Assembly: GCF_003574735.1 (NCBI RefSeq) | Contig: NZ_QORW01000003.1 | Location: forward strand, 62,001-126,000 | Direction: 5' to 3' | Source of the DNA: Dongia deserti | GTDB taxonomy: Bacteria; Pseudomonadota; Alphaproteobacteria; Dongiales; Dongiaceae | DNA length: 64,000 nt | In this document: positions 34,544-42,429 of the stretch, piece after piece | Layout: the number at the start of each line of letters is the position of its first letter | Position numbering within the stretch: the first letter of the stretch is position 1 | Translations under genes and position numbers: made by a program | The notes under the pieces: model-generated | Seen by the model: only the letters and a program-made list of their open reading frames with translations | Databases searched by the model: none | What the model was told of the DNA's origin: nothing

Positions 34544-35359
34544 ATGGATCACGACAACACCTCGCGCCAGCTGGCTTCGCAAAGCTACAAGCTGCCCATC
34601 GAGGATCAGGAGTTCCTGCTGCGCGATGAACTGCGCGGTCTTCGCTTCCAGTTGGAATACAGCAAGACAGAATTGCTTTTGCGCGATTGGGGCATCCGCT
34701 CCACCATCATCGTGTTCGGCAGTGCACGCGTGCCCTCGCCCGAGCAGGCGGAGTTGTTGCGCGAAGGCAAGGTCGCAGGCGTCGACACGGCGACGGCGCA
34801 GAGCCGGTTGCTGCTCGCGCCCTACTATGAGGAAGCGCGCAACTTCGGCCGCATTGTCTCGCTGCAAGGCGGCGCGCTCAATCCGAAGAGCGGAGTCCGC
34901 GACAACGTGATCGCGACCGGTGGCGGTCCCGGCATCATGGAAGCCGCTAATCGGGGCGCCTTCGAGGTCGGGGCGCCGACTATCGGCTTCAACATCTCAT
35001 TGCCGCACGAGCAATATCCCAATCCCTATACCACGCCGGACCTGACCTTCCGCTTCCACTATTTCGCCATGCGTAAGATGCACCTCGCGATGCGCTCCAA
35101 TGCGCTTGCGGTTTTCCCCGGCGGGTTCGGCACACTCGACGAGCTGTTCGAGATCCTGACGCTGCGCCAGACTGGCAAGTCCTCGCCCAAGCCGGTCGTG
35201 CTGGTCGGTCGCGATTACTGGAACGGGATGGTGAACTTCCAGTGGATGGTCAATCACGCCATGATCGACAAGGAAGACCTGGAGCTGTTCGCGATCTGCG
35301 ATAGCGCGGAGGAGGCCTGGGCTTCGCTGCTGGATCGCGGCCTGGTCCTGCCGGAGTAG
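34544..35359 (+). CDS. LOG-family (TIGR00730-type) Rossmann protein
   Basis: A 271-residue protein with the two LOG signatures, TGGGPGIMEAANRGA and FPGGFGTLDELFE. LOG proteins release free cytokinin bases from the ribotides in plants and some bacteria. Many bacterial members instead hydrolyse AMP or have unknown roles, and this one is of the longer bacterial type with an N-terminal helical extension (about 1-60). ATG 34544 is preferred; TTG 34463 is an in-frame alternative without a convincing site. The neighbourhood offers no cytokinin-pathway partner, so a hormone role is only possible. Confidence 0.85.
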   Translation: MDHDNTSRQLASQSYKLPIEDQEFLLRDELRGLRFQLEYSKTELLLRDWGIRSTIIVFGSARVPSPEQAELLREGKVAGVDTATAQSRLLLAPYYEEARNFGRIVSLQGGALNPKSGVRDNVIATGGGPGIMEAANRGAFEVGAPTIGFNISLPHEQYPNPYTTPDLTFRFHYFAMRKMHLAMRSNALAVFPGGFGTLDELFEILTLRQTGKSSPKPVVLVGRDYWNGMVNFQWMVNHAMIDKEDLELFAICDSAEEAWASLLDRGLVLPE

Positions 35360-35472
35360 GCCATTGTTTCGGATCGCTTGAAGCCGAATCCGCGAACCCT
35401 TGATGCGGCGGACCTGCCGGCTCGGCTAGAGTGCGGGGCAAACAGCCGGCAGGACGCGACGGGCAGCACCTG

Positions 35473-36765
35473 ATGACGACAACCACCTATTTACGCGGAT
35501 CGATCCTGCATTTCCTGCGCGATCCGGGCGCACCGGCTGATCCGGAGGCGTGGGAATATTGGGAGGATGGCTGCCTCAAGATCATCGACGGCCACATCGG
35601 CGCAGTCGGTCCGGCGGACGAGACTCTCAAGACGCGCGCCGCGCAGGACGCGCTGCATGACCATCGCGGCAAGCTGATCCTACCCGGCTTCATCGACACC
35701 CATGTGCACTATGCGCAGGTCGACGTCATCGCCTCCTACGGCCGGCAATTGCTGGACTGGCTGAACGACTACACCTTCCCGGCAGAGCGTGCCTTCGCCG
35801 ATCCGGATCATGCGCGCAGGATCGCGAGCCTATTCCTTGATACACTGCTGCGTCACGGCACCACGACCGCAGCCGTCTATCCGACGGTGCACAAGCAGTC
35901 GGTCGATGCCTTCTTCGAAGAAGCACAGAGACGTCGACTCCGCATGATCTGCGGCAAGGTCCTGATGGACCGCAACAGCCCGGACTATCTGCGCGACGAT
36001 GTGCACGACGCGGAAGCGGATTGCCGCGAATTGATCCAGCGCTGGCATGGCAAAGATCGCCTCGGTTATGCGCTGACGCCGCGCTTCGCGCCGACGTCGA
36101 GCCGTGAACAGCTTGCGATGGCCGGGCGTCTCTATGCGGAGACTGGCGTCTGGATGCAAACGCATCTTGCGGAGAATGCCGACGAGATACGCTGGGTGAA
36201 GGAGTTGTTCCCCGAAGCTCGCTCGTATCTCGACGTCTATGATCGCTTCAGGTTGCTCGGGCCGCGCTCGGTCTTCGCGCACTGCATCCATCTCGACACG
36301 GAGGATCGCGCGCGCTTCGTCGCGAGCAACAGCGCGATGTCGTTCTGCCCGACCTCGAACCTGTTCATCGGTTCCGGCTTTTTCGATCTCGAGGCAGCAC
36401 GAAGCCTGGGAGTGCGCGTCGGCCTCGCGACCGATGTCGGCGGCGGGACCTCCTATTCCATGCTCCAGACACTGGCCGAGGCCTACAAGGTGCTGATGAC
36501 CCACGGCCAGCGCCTCAACGCCTGGCGCGGGCTATGGCTGGCGACCCTCGGCGGAGCGGAATGCCTGTCTCTCGACGACACGATCGGCAATTTCGCGATC
36601 GGCAAGGAGGCGGATTGCGTGGTGCTGGATCTGGCCGCCACGCCCGTGCTCGATCGGCGCATGCAGGTCGCCACGGCGCTGGAAGAGCGGCTGTTCGCCC
36701 TGATGATGCTGGGCGACGACCGGACGGTCGCCGCGACCTATGTCTTGGGCGAGCGACGCATTTAG
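35473..36765 (+). CDS. guaD: Guanine deaminase
   Basis: Amidohydrolase converting guanine to xanthine in purine salvage and breakdown. In 430 residues: metal ligands in GFIDTHVHYAQ, the conserved TFPAERAFAD segment, TRFAPTSS-type active-site block (LTPRFAPTSS), THLAEN, CIHLD and the Asp in ATDVGGGTS. Length and order match GuaD. The start is ATG 35473. The stop codon (36763-36765) lies inside a palindrome that also serves the promoter of the following regulator gene. No other purine genes are adjacent. Confidence 0.93.
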   Translation: MTTTTYLRGSILHFLRDPGAPADPEAWEYWEDGCLKIIDGHIGAVGPADETLKTRAAQDALHDHRGKLILPGFIDTHVHYAQVDVIASYGRQLLDWLNDYTFPAERAFADPDHARRIASLFLDTLLRHGTTTAAVYPTVHKQSVDAFFEEAQRRRLRMICGKVLMDRNSPDYLRDDVHDAEADCRELIQRWHGKDRLGYALTPRFAPTSSREQLAMAGRLYAETGVWMQTHLAENADEIRWVKELFPEARSYLDVYDRFRLLGPRSVFAHCIHLDTEDRARFVASNSAMSFCPTSNLFIGSGFFDLEAARSLGVRVGLATDVGGGTSYSMLQTLAEAYKVLMTHGQRLNAWRGLWLATLGGAECLSLDDTIGNFAIGKEADCVVLDLAATPVLDRRMQVATALEERLFALMMLGDDRTVAATYVLGERRI

Positions 36766-36805
36766 CTACTTTTATCTTGATAATGTAGCTAATCGCTACT
36801 ATTGT
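36762..36805 (+). promoter_or_regulatory. Promoter with nested palindromic operator before the XRE-DinB gene
   Basis: TTAGCTAC (36762-36769) and GTAGCTAA (36785-36792) form perfect 8-bp arms around an inner TTATC-TT-GATAA. A further overlapping dyad GTAGC-N5-GCTAC runs 36785-36799. A promoter TTGATA (36777-36782), 17 bases, TATTGT (36800-36805) lies within these repeats. Such overlap is typical of autorepression by the helix-turn-helix protein encoded just downstream (start 36827). Confidence 0.65.
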
Positions 36806-36826
36806 TCGCGGTAAATGGAGCGAACG

Positions 36827-37651
36827 ATGGCCAAGCAAGACGTCACCATTCTGCGGCACGCCGACGGCACCGCTCAGCACGCCATCCTGCCATGGGACGA
36901 ATATCAAGCGCTGCTTCGCGCAGCGGAAGGACGCGGCGCACCCCCGTTCCCGCCTGCGATTCCAGGGGCAGTGCAGCAGGCGACCGCGCAGGGGACTCAT
37001 CCGGTACGGGCCTGGCGGGAGTATCGCGGGCTCAACCAAGGGCACCTCGCTTCGATCGTGGGGATCAGCCGCGCCTATCTGGCGCAGATCGAAGGCGGCG
37101 AACGGACCGGCACGTTGGAGGTAATGGCCCGCATCGCGCGCGCCTTGGACCGCAGCATCGAGGACCTGATGGCGCTGGCCTCGAATGATTTTGCCGTCAT
37201 CGTTGCGACGCTCGGTGCGATGCCCGCCAAGGTGAAGGATCTTGCGTCCCCGATCAGCGAAAGCAGGTGGCGATCCAGGCCCGCAAGCGGCGCCTTCTCC
37301 TTGCTAGAGCATGTCTGCCACCTGCGAGACATCGACCACGATGGCTATCGCCTGCGTCTGCAGCGGATGCTGGCAGAGGAGCAGCCATCTCTGCCTGACA
37401 TCGACGGCGACGAGCTGGCGAAGGAGCGCGACTACCAGAGCCAGGATCCGACCGCGGCGCTCGCGGCCTTCACCGCCACGCGTCTGGAGATTGTCGCCCG
37501 TCTCGCCAAGCTGACGGCGGAGGAGCGCCGGCGCACCGGTTTCATGGCCGGGGCCAAGGAGGTCACCGTCGAGGGGCTGGCCGAGGCCATGATGGCGCAC
37601 GATTCCGCCCATCTGGACGAAATGGCGGAGCTGCTGTCGGAAGCGACCTAG
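36827..37651 (+). CDS. XRE-family antitoxin-like regulator fused to a DinB-like domain
   Basis: A 274-residue protein in three parts. Residues 1-35 (VTILRHADGTAQHAILPWDE) resemble the short N-terminal module of XRE-type antitoxins. About 60-118 is a helix-turn-helix (VRAWREYRGLNQGHLASIVG, then ISRAYLAQIEGGERTGTLEV). About 135-274 looks like a DinB/YfiT four-helix bundle, with histidines in LLEHVCHLRDID and HDSAHLDEM that could bind a metal. ATG 36827 has GGAG six bases upstream. No toxin gene is adjacent. Autoregulation is suggested by the palindromes at 36762-36799. The domain pairing is inferred by eye. Confidence 0.7.
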   Translation: MAKQDVTILRHADGTAQHAILPWDEYQALLRAAEGRGAPPFPPAIPGAVQQATAQGTHPVRAWREYRGLNQGHLASIVGISRAYLAQIEGGERTGTLEVMARIARALDRSIEDLMALASNDFAVIVATLGAMPAKVKDLASPISESRWRSRPASGAFSLLEHVCHLRDIDHDGYRLRLQRMLAEEQPSLPDIDGDELAKERDYQSQDPTAALAAFTATRLEIVARLAKLTAEERRRTGFMAGAKEVTVEGLAEAMMAHDSAHLDEMAELLSEAT

Positions 37652-37657
37652 CGCGGG

Positions 37658-38023
37658 CTATGCGCTCAGTACCGCCCGCAGACCGGCGACACTGAACGGC
37701 TTGCTCAGACAGGCGACGGCGAGCTTGCTGCCGTCCTGCCCGATCCGGCGCGCCATCTGCGAGTATTGATCGCTCGCACCGGACACCAGGATGACGCGCG
37801 CCGTGCAGCCGACCTCGCCGAGCCAGCGGATCAGTTCGATCCCGTCGACTTCGGGCATGAACAGGTCGAGCGTGACGATGTCCGGCTTGCTGCGTGCGTA
37901 CGCGGCCATGAAGAAGCTGCCGTGGTCCACGGTATCGACCTCGAATCCCAGGTCGCTGCCTACCCGCCGAATGACCGACAGCACGCTAGGATCATCATCG
38001 ACCGATAGAAGCCGCCTTGACAT
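37658..38023 (-). CDS. Single-domain response regulator (CheY-like)
   Basis: A 121-residue receiver domain only: acidic pocket DDD at 9-11, phospho-acceptor Asp53 in VTLDLFMP, Ser near 81 in ILVSGAS and the conserved Lys in CLSKPF. No output domain is present, so it acts through protein contacts or phosphorelay. No intact kinase gene is adjacent, though a histidine-kinase C-terminal relic lies about 1.5 kb away on the same strand. It is convergent with the XRE-DinB gene, six bases apart. Confidence 0.93.
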   Translation of the reverse strand: MSRRLLSVDDDPSVLSVIRRVGSDLGFEVDTVDHGSFFMAAYARSKPDIVTLDLFMPEVDGIELIRWLGEVGCTARVILVSGASDQYSQMARRIGQDGSKLAVACLSKPFSVAGLRAVLSA

Positions 38024-38342
38024 AAACCTGATCTCGCCGCGCCACCCGGTGATGCCGGCTCGCGCCAGTTTTCTGAAGACCGAATCAATCTATGGGCCGA
38101 GGCTTAACATGCGCATAACGGCCGATTAGGCCGAGTGGATTAGGCCCGGCCCTGCATACCAGTGCGGCGCGAGATTTGATCGATCGATCAACCTATGCCT
38201 GGCGAGAAACTTCATTTCATGCGGCGGGAATCCCGCTGCGAAAAAATCGCGCGGAGCCGGTTCTTAACCGGACTTTTGCCATGCAAGGGCCAAGATCGTC
38301 TGTATGATCGCCGCCCCTGACCAGCTTTGCCGGAGAAGCTAC
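38024..38342. other. 319-base divergent spacer with palindromes
   Basis: No gene is seen. It holds a perfect 16-bp palindrome TTGATCGATCGATCAA (38176-38191), a GC hairpin centred near 38230, and a second hairpin CCGGTT-CTT-AACCGG (38257-38271) followed by ACTTTTG. These may be regulator sites or RNA structures for the divergent receiver and aminotransferase genes. Confidence 0.5.
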
Positions 38343-39539
38343 GTGGCCGAGGAACTGTTCCGTCTGAGTGGATTGCCGCCCTACGTGTTCGCGGAAGTGA
38401 ACGCGATGAAGGCAGCCGCCCGGCGGCGCGGAGAGGATGTCATAGACCTGGGCATGGGCAATCCGGACGGCCCGCCTCCACCTCATGTGGTGCAGAAACT
38501 GGTCGAGACCCTGAACAACCCGCGGGTCCATGGCTACTCCACCTCGCGCGGCATTCCGGGGCTCCGCCGCGCCTTGGCCGGCTACTACCAGCGCCGCTTC
38601 GGGGTCGGGCTCGACCCCGAGACAGAGATCGTCGTGACTCTCGGCTCCAAGGAAGGTCTGGCGAACCTGGCCCAGGCGATCGTCGCGCCGGGCGATGTGG
38701 TGGTGGCGCCGGACCCCTGTTACCCGATCCACGCCTTCGGCCAGATCTTCGCCGGCGCCACGTTGCGCTCCGTGCCGATCGGACCGGGCATCGACTTGTT
38801 CGCCGGGCTCGAGCGCGCGATGCGGCAGGAGCCGAAGCCGCGCTGCGTCGTGGTCAACTTTCCGGCCAATCCGACCGCCCTCACCGTGGGCCTCGACTTC
38901 TACGAAAGACTGGTGGCCCTTGCGCGCGAGCTCAACATCACCATCGTGAGCGACGTCGCGTATGCAGAGATCTACTTCGACGGCAATCCGCCGCCATCGA
39001 TCCTGCAGGTGCCGGGCGCGAAAGAGATCGCGATCGAGTTCTCCTCGCTCTCCAAGAGCTACAACATGGCGGGCTGGCGCATCGGCTTCGCGGCGGGCAA
39101 TCCGCGCCTGATCGCCGCGCTCGCAAAAATCAAATCCTATCTCGACTACGGTGCCTTCACGCCGATCCAGGTGGCAGCGACCACTGCGCTCAACGGACCG
39201 CAGGAGTGCGTGGCTGAGATCCGCCAGCGCTACAAGGATCGGCGCGACGTGCTGATCGAAGGGCTTGCGCGTGCCGGCTGGCATGTGCCGGTGCCCAACG
39301 CTTCGATGTTCGTGTGGGCGCCGTTGCCGCCCGATTTCGCTGCGCTTGGCAGCCTGGAATTCTGCAAGCATCTGTTGGCGGAGGCGAAGGTGGCGGCAGC
39401 ACCCGGTGTCGGCTTCGGCGCCGGCGGCGAGGGTTTCGTGCGGTTCGCCTTGATCGAGAACCGTCAGCGCCTGCGCCAGGCCGCACGCAACATCGCGCAG
39501 GTCCTGCGCCGCAGCAATTCCATCAGGAACGCGAGCTAG
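38343..39539 (+). CDS. Class I/II aminotransferase, AlaC/LL-DAP-aminotransferase-like
   Basis: The 398-residue PLP enzyme starts VAEELFRLSGLPPYVFAEVN, matching the AlaC and LL-diaminopimelate aminotransferase branch. The PLP lysine lies in SLSKSYNMAGWRIGF; DLGMGNPDGPPP and VVNFPANPTA are the other conserved blocks. Glutamate-pyruvate transamination is the likeliest activity. GTG 38343 is preferred over ATG 38304 because GGAGAAG precedes it and it gives the family length. The gene is usually found upstream of homoserine dehydrogenase, but here the next gene is a relic. Confidence 0.88.
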   Translation: MAEELFRLSGLPPYVFAEVNAMKAAARRRGEDVIDLGMGNPDGPPPPHVVQKLVETLNNPRVHGYSTSRGIPGLRRALAGYYQRRFGVGLDPETEIVVTLGSKEGLANLAQAIVAPGDVVVAPDPCYPIHAFGQIFAGATLRSVPIGPGIDLFAGLERAMRQEPKPRCVVVNFPANPTALTVGLDFYERLVALARELNITIVSDVAYAEIYFDGNPPPSILQVPGAKEIAIEFSSLSKSYNMAGWRIGFAAGNPRLIAALAKIKSYLDYGAFTPIQVAATTALNGPQECVAEIRQRYKDRRDVLIEGLARAGWHVPVPNASMFVWAPLPPDFAALGSLEFCKHLLAEAKVAAAPGVGFGAGGEGFVRFALIENRQRLRQAARNIAQVLRRSNSIRNAS

Positions 39540-39697
39540 CCACCGACGCCTGTTCGCTGCTGACTTTGGCAGGGAGCGGCCGTGACGAGGCTTGCCGGCA
39601 GGCGCACGGTAATGCATGTGCCTTCGGCGATCGCGCTGTCGATCGCGATCGTGCCGCCGTGCCTTTCCACCAGCGAGCGCACGATCGCCGGATTTGA
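39536..39697 (-). pseudogene. Relic of a sensor histidine kinase C-terminus
   Basis: The minus-strand frame encodes NPAIVRSLVERHGGTIAIDS followed by an EGTCITVRLPA block, which is the end of a histidine kinase ATPase domain (G2 box through the last strand). No G1 box, dimerisation domain or start is found upstream, and the adjoining bases toward 39777 read unrelated sequence. The stop overlaps the aminotransferase stop. It is best explained as the surviving 3' end of a deleted kinase gene. Confidence 0.7.
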
Positions 39698-39776
39698 CGC
39701 GCGGGTAACGTGCGCAAAAGCGAGGGAGCGATCACGCACTCGGCATGATCGCTCCCGATCAGTGCATCAAGACCTG

Positions 39777-40136
39777 TCAGGCCGCCGCTTCCGGTCGATG
39801 CCTGACTTCCCAGATCTCCCACGCCGCAGCCGCCGCGACCAGCAGGCCGAGTACGACATGGGTCCACATCGCGGCCGCGATCGCAGCGAAGCCCAGAACC
39901 CAAGGGGCCGCCACGACCCAAATGCCGGCGATCAGATTGAGCCATTCCTCCCATTCCCGGAAGGCGCTCAGGGCGCCAATCGCGATCACCGCGATCACCA
40001 CCGCGCTGATCCACGCGTTCCCGGCGGCGAATTGTTGGGCGCTGTAGCCGAGAACCCAGGGAGAAATGAATAGCAGCACAGCCAGGACCAGATTGGCCCA
40101 GTCCTGCGGATGCTTGTTCTCCATGAATCTTGCCAT
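39777..40136 (-). CDS. SPW-repeat membrane protein
   Basis: A 119-residue protein with two SPW-type repeats: NLVLAVLLFISPWVLGY and LNLIAGIWVVAAPWVLGF, each followed by a second hydrophobic segment, so four membrane helices. The function of SPW proteins is unknown. A perfect AGGAGGT stands six bases before ATG 40136. It is probably monocistronic; the neighbours are a kinase relic and a LysE gene. Confidence 0.88.
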   Translation of the reverse strand: MARFMENKHPQDWANLVLAVLLFISPWVLGYSAQQFAAGNAWISAVVIAVIAIGALSAFREWEEWLNLIAGIWVVAAPWVLGFAAIAAAMWTHVVLGLLVAAAAAWEIWEVRHRPEAAA

Positions 40137-40276
40137 GACTGACCTCCTGTTGAAGATCAAACCAATGACATGCCCACACTGACGTGTGGATAGCTCGGAC
40201 GTAGGTAGTCCAGCGCCCAATTCAAGGGTCCAGAAGGCTACGTTAACGATTGGCCGAGCTAGCGAATTTACCGGAC

Positions 40277-40909
40277 CTATCGCTGCTCGGCCGCGATTCT
40301 GACCCCCAGCGCCACCAGCAGCGTGCCGGTCACGCCCTCGATCCAGCGGCGGATCGCCCGACGCCGCAGGACCTCGCCCGCCTTGGCAATGACGAAGGCA
40401 TAGACCGCCAGCCACAGGAAGGTCAGCAGGCTGAAGACGAGGCCGAGGCTCATCAAAGCGGCGAACAGCCCCTCCCCTGGCGTCGCGAATTGCGGCAGCA
40501 GGCTCGCGAAGAACACCGCCATCTTGGGATTGCCGAGATCGCTCATCAAACCCTGGAGAAAGGCTTTCCCTGGGCCGAGCCGCGCCTTGTCGACCCGTGC
40601 CGCGGCGGGCCCTCCGTCGCCGCCGCGCCATGCCCCGATCAAGGCATGCAGTCCGAGATAGATAAGGTAGGCGGCACCGGCATATTTCACCGCCTGAAAT
40701 AGAACCTCCGACGCCACGAGGAGCGCGACCACGCCGAAGCTGGTCGCCAAGGCCCAGATCGCTTGACCGGTCGAGATGCCGAGCGCGGTGAGAATGCCTG
40801 CGACGCGGCCGCCAAGCAGCGTGTTGCGGACGGTGACCGCCGTATCGGGCCCAGGAGTCATGATGACGATGGCCGAAACGCCAAGAAAGGCCATGAAGGA
40901 TGTAATCAT
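40277..40909 (-). CDS. LysE/RhtB-family amino-acid exporter
   Basis: A 210-residue inner-membrane protein with about six helices. The start MITSFMAFLGVSAIVIMTPG and the motif GPDTAVTVRNTLLGGRVAGI are diagnostic of the LysE/RhtB family, which exports amino acids or derivatives such as homoserine lactone. ATG 40909 is preferred to 40930 because GGAG lies seven bases upstream. The substrate is unknown. Confidence 0.92.
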   Translation of the reverse strand: MITSFMAFLGVSAIVIMTPGPDTAVTVRNTLLGGRVAGILTALGISTGQAIWALATSFGVVALLVASEVLFQAVKYAGAAYLIYLGLHALIGAWRGGDGGPAAARVDKARLGPGKAFLQGLMSDLGNPKMAVFFASLLPQFATPGEGLFAALMSLGLVFSLLTFLWLAVYAFVIAKAGEVLRRRAIRRWIEGVTGTLLVALGVRIAAEQR

Positions 40910-41038
40910 TCGTCTGCTCCGCCCCAGCACGCATTAAGCGTGGCACGGCTTCGGCGCTGCGATCAACCGGCAATCACGTCCGGGAGCCTTTCTCCAGGCG
41001 TTGTGTTGTCCTGCGAGGGCCATGCCGTCAGGAGTCAC

Positions 41039-42145
41039 ATGCCGACATCGAAGAAAGTCAAGCCGAAGCCCTCCAAACGCAGCAAGAACGAGAAACCGCC
41101 TCCGCAGACCATGGGCCTCGGCGCGCATGGCGCCGAGGAACTGCCAGAAGTCATTCTGAAAAGCTACAATCTCGACATCCGAGATGAAGAAGGTTTCATC
41201 GGCGATCGCGCCAGCGGGCGCGCCTTTCGCGCACTGCTGGACGAAGTCCGCGCGCAGGTTCGCGAGGTCACGAAAGACCCGCTCGGCAAGAAGCCGAGCA
41301 GGGACATCTCGAAAAAACAGCTCGACAAGATGCTGGCCAACGGGGATACGGTCGCGGCCGGAATCATTCACGGGGCCATCGAGGAATTTGCGAAGCAGCT
41401 GGCCGGTGTCGTGCGGCGTTATCTAAGGCTAAAGGCCTGGCGCGACACCGAGCGCATCGTCATCGGCGGCGGCATCAGGCAGAGCCGTGTCGGCGAGCTG
41501 GTCATCGGGCGCGCTGCCGTCATCCTGAAAAGCGAGCGCGTGGACGTCGATCTGGTGCCGATCCGCGCGCATCCCGACGAGGCCGGCCTCATCGGTTGCG
41601 CGCACCTCGCGCCCGACTGGCTCTACAAAGGCTTCGGCGGCGTGCTGGCGGTCGACATCGGCGGCTCCAACATCCGCACGGGTGCCGTGAAGCTGAATGC
41701 GAAGCGTGGATCGAACCTGTCGCGCGCGACGATCGAGTGCTTCGAGATCTGGCGGCACTCAGAGGAGAAGCCGAACCGCGAAGAGGCGGTCGATCACTTG
41801 ATCGAGATGCTTGAGCGTTCGATTGCCAGGGCGGCAAAAGCGCGCATCAAGCTGGCACCGCTCGTCACGATCGGTTGTCCTGGCGAGATTGCTCCGGATG
41901 GCTCGATCAATACCGGAGCGCAGAACCTGCCTGGCAATTGGGCGAGCACACGATTCAATCTGCCGGCCTTGATCCGCGAGCGTGTTCCCGCGATTGGCAA
42001 ACATGAAACGGTTGCGATCCTGCACAATGACGCCGTGGTCCAGGGGCTGAGCGAGCTCCCGTTCATGGGCGATGTGAAGCATTGGGCGGTGCTAACCATC
42101 GGCACCGGACTCGGCAATGCCAGCTTTGAGAACAAGAATGGCTGA
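41039..42145 (+). CDS. ROK-like ASKHA-fold protein with N-terminal extension
   Basis: The 368-residue protein has a Lys-rich start (MPTSKKVKPKPSKRSKNEK) and an N-terminal domain of about 190 residues with GLGAHGAEELPEV and RIVIGGGIRQSRVGELVIGR. The sugar-kinase-like core GVLAVDIGGSNIRTGAVKL (phosphate-1 motif) begins near 200 and ends at WAVLTIGTGLGNASFENKNG. The usual ROK zinc motif and C-terminal helices are absent, so kinase activity is uncertain. AGGAG stands five bases before ATG 41039. A similar short form seems to recur in alphaproteobacteria, so I do not call it truncated. Confidence 0.72.
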   Translation: MPTSKKVKPKPSKRSKNEKPPPQTMGLGAHGAEELPEVILKSYNLDIRDEEGFIGDRASGRAFRALLDEVRAQVREVTKDPLGKKPSRDISKKQLDKMLANGDTVAAGIIHGAIEEFAKQLAGVVRRYLRLKAWRDTERIVIGGGIRQSRVGELVIGRAAVILKSERVDVDLVPIRAHPDEAGLIGCAHLAPDWLYKGFGGVLAVDIGGSNIRTGAVKLNAKRGSNLSRATIECFEIWRHSEEKPNREEAVDHLIEMLERSIARAAKARIKLAPLVTIGCPGEIAPDGSINTGAQNLPGNWASTRFNLPALIRERVPAIGKHETVAILHNDAVVQGLSELPFMGDVKHWAVLTIGTGLGNASFENKNG

Positions 42146-42175
42146 GAGTTTCGTGGGCATGACCTCGAAATGTCA

Positions 42176-42201
42176 CAGAATGCCGCAAGTGCAGCATTCT
42201 G
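42176..42201. other. Stem-loop after the ROK-like gene
   Basis: CAGAATGC (42176-42183) pairs perfectly with GCATTCTG (42194-42201) across a 10-base loop, 31 bases after the ROK-like stop. No T-run follows, so termination is uncertain; it may be a regulator site for galU. The rest of the 284-base spacer shows only the candidate promoter listed separately. Confidence 0.4.
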
Positions 42202-42324
42202 CAATGAAGATGGTGCGCGATTGGGCAGCGCGAGCATCGCCGGCCGCTACGCGCGGATTCCGAGCAGTCCACATTTGTGCTTGTGACACAAGGCAAACAT
42301 CGTGACCAAAACTTCGCTGTTGGG

Positions 42325-42353
42325 TTGAACCGCGGATCCTATGCCCTTTATGC
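42325..42353 (+). promoter_or_regulatory. Candidate promoter for galU
   Basis: TTGAAC (42325-42330), a 17-base spacer and TTATGC (42348-42353), about 77 bases before the galU ATG. The -35 matches 4 of 6 consensus bases and the -10 is weak, so this is only a candidate. Confidence 0.35.
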
Positions 42354-42429
42354 ATTACGAGTTCGCAGGCGCGAAGATGGCGCAGCAGCAATTTGGCTGC
42401 AAGACACAGAAACATAGAAGAGGTGATTC

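Noticed and set aside
38221-38271. Hairpins as a terminator for the receiver gene
   Set aside because: They lie upstream of that minus-strand gene, and the A/T run is on the wrong side for termination in that direction.
39777-40973. Long 398-codon minus-strand open frame covering the LysE gene region
   Set aside because: Only its last 119 codons (the SPW protein, with its own perfect ribosome binding site) look like protein. The upstream part is a shadow of the LysE gene in another frame.
41039-42145. ROK-like gene as a truncated pseudogene because the C-terminal ROK motifs are missing
   Set aside because: The start, ribosome binding site and N-terminal domain are intact, and the short form appears to be a family of its own.
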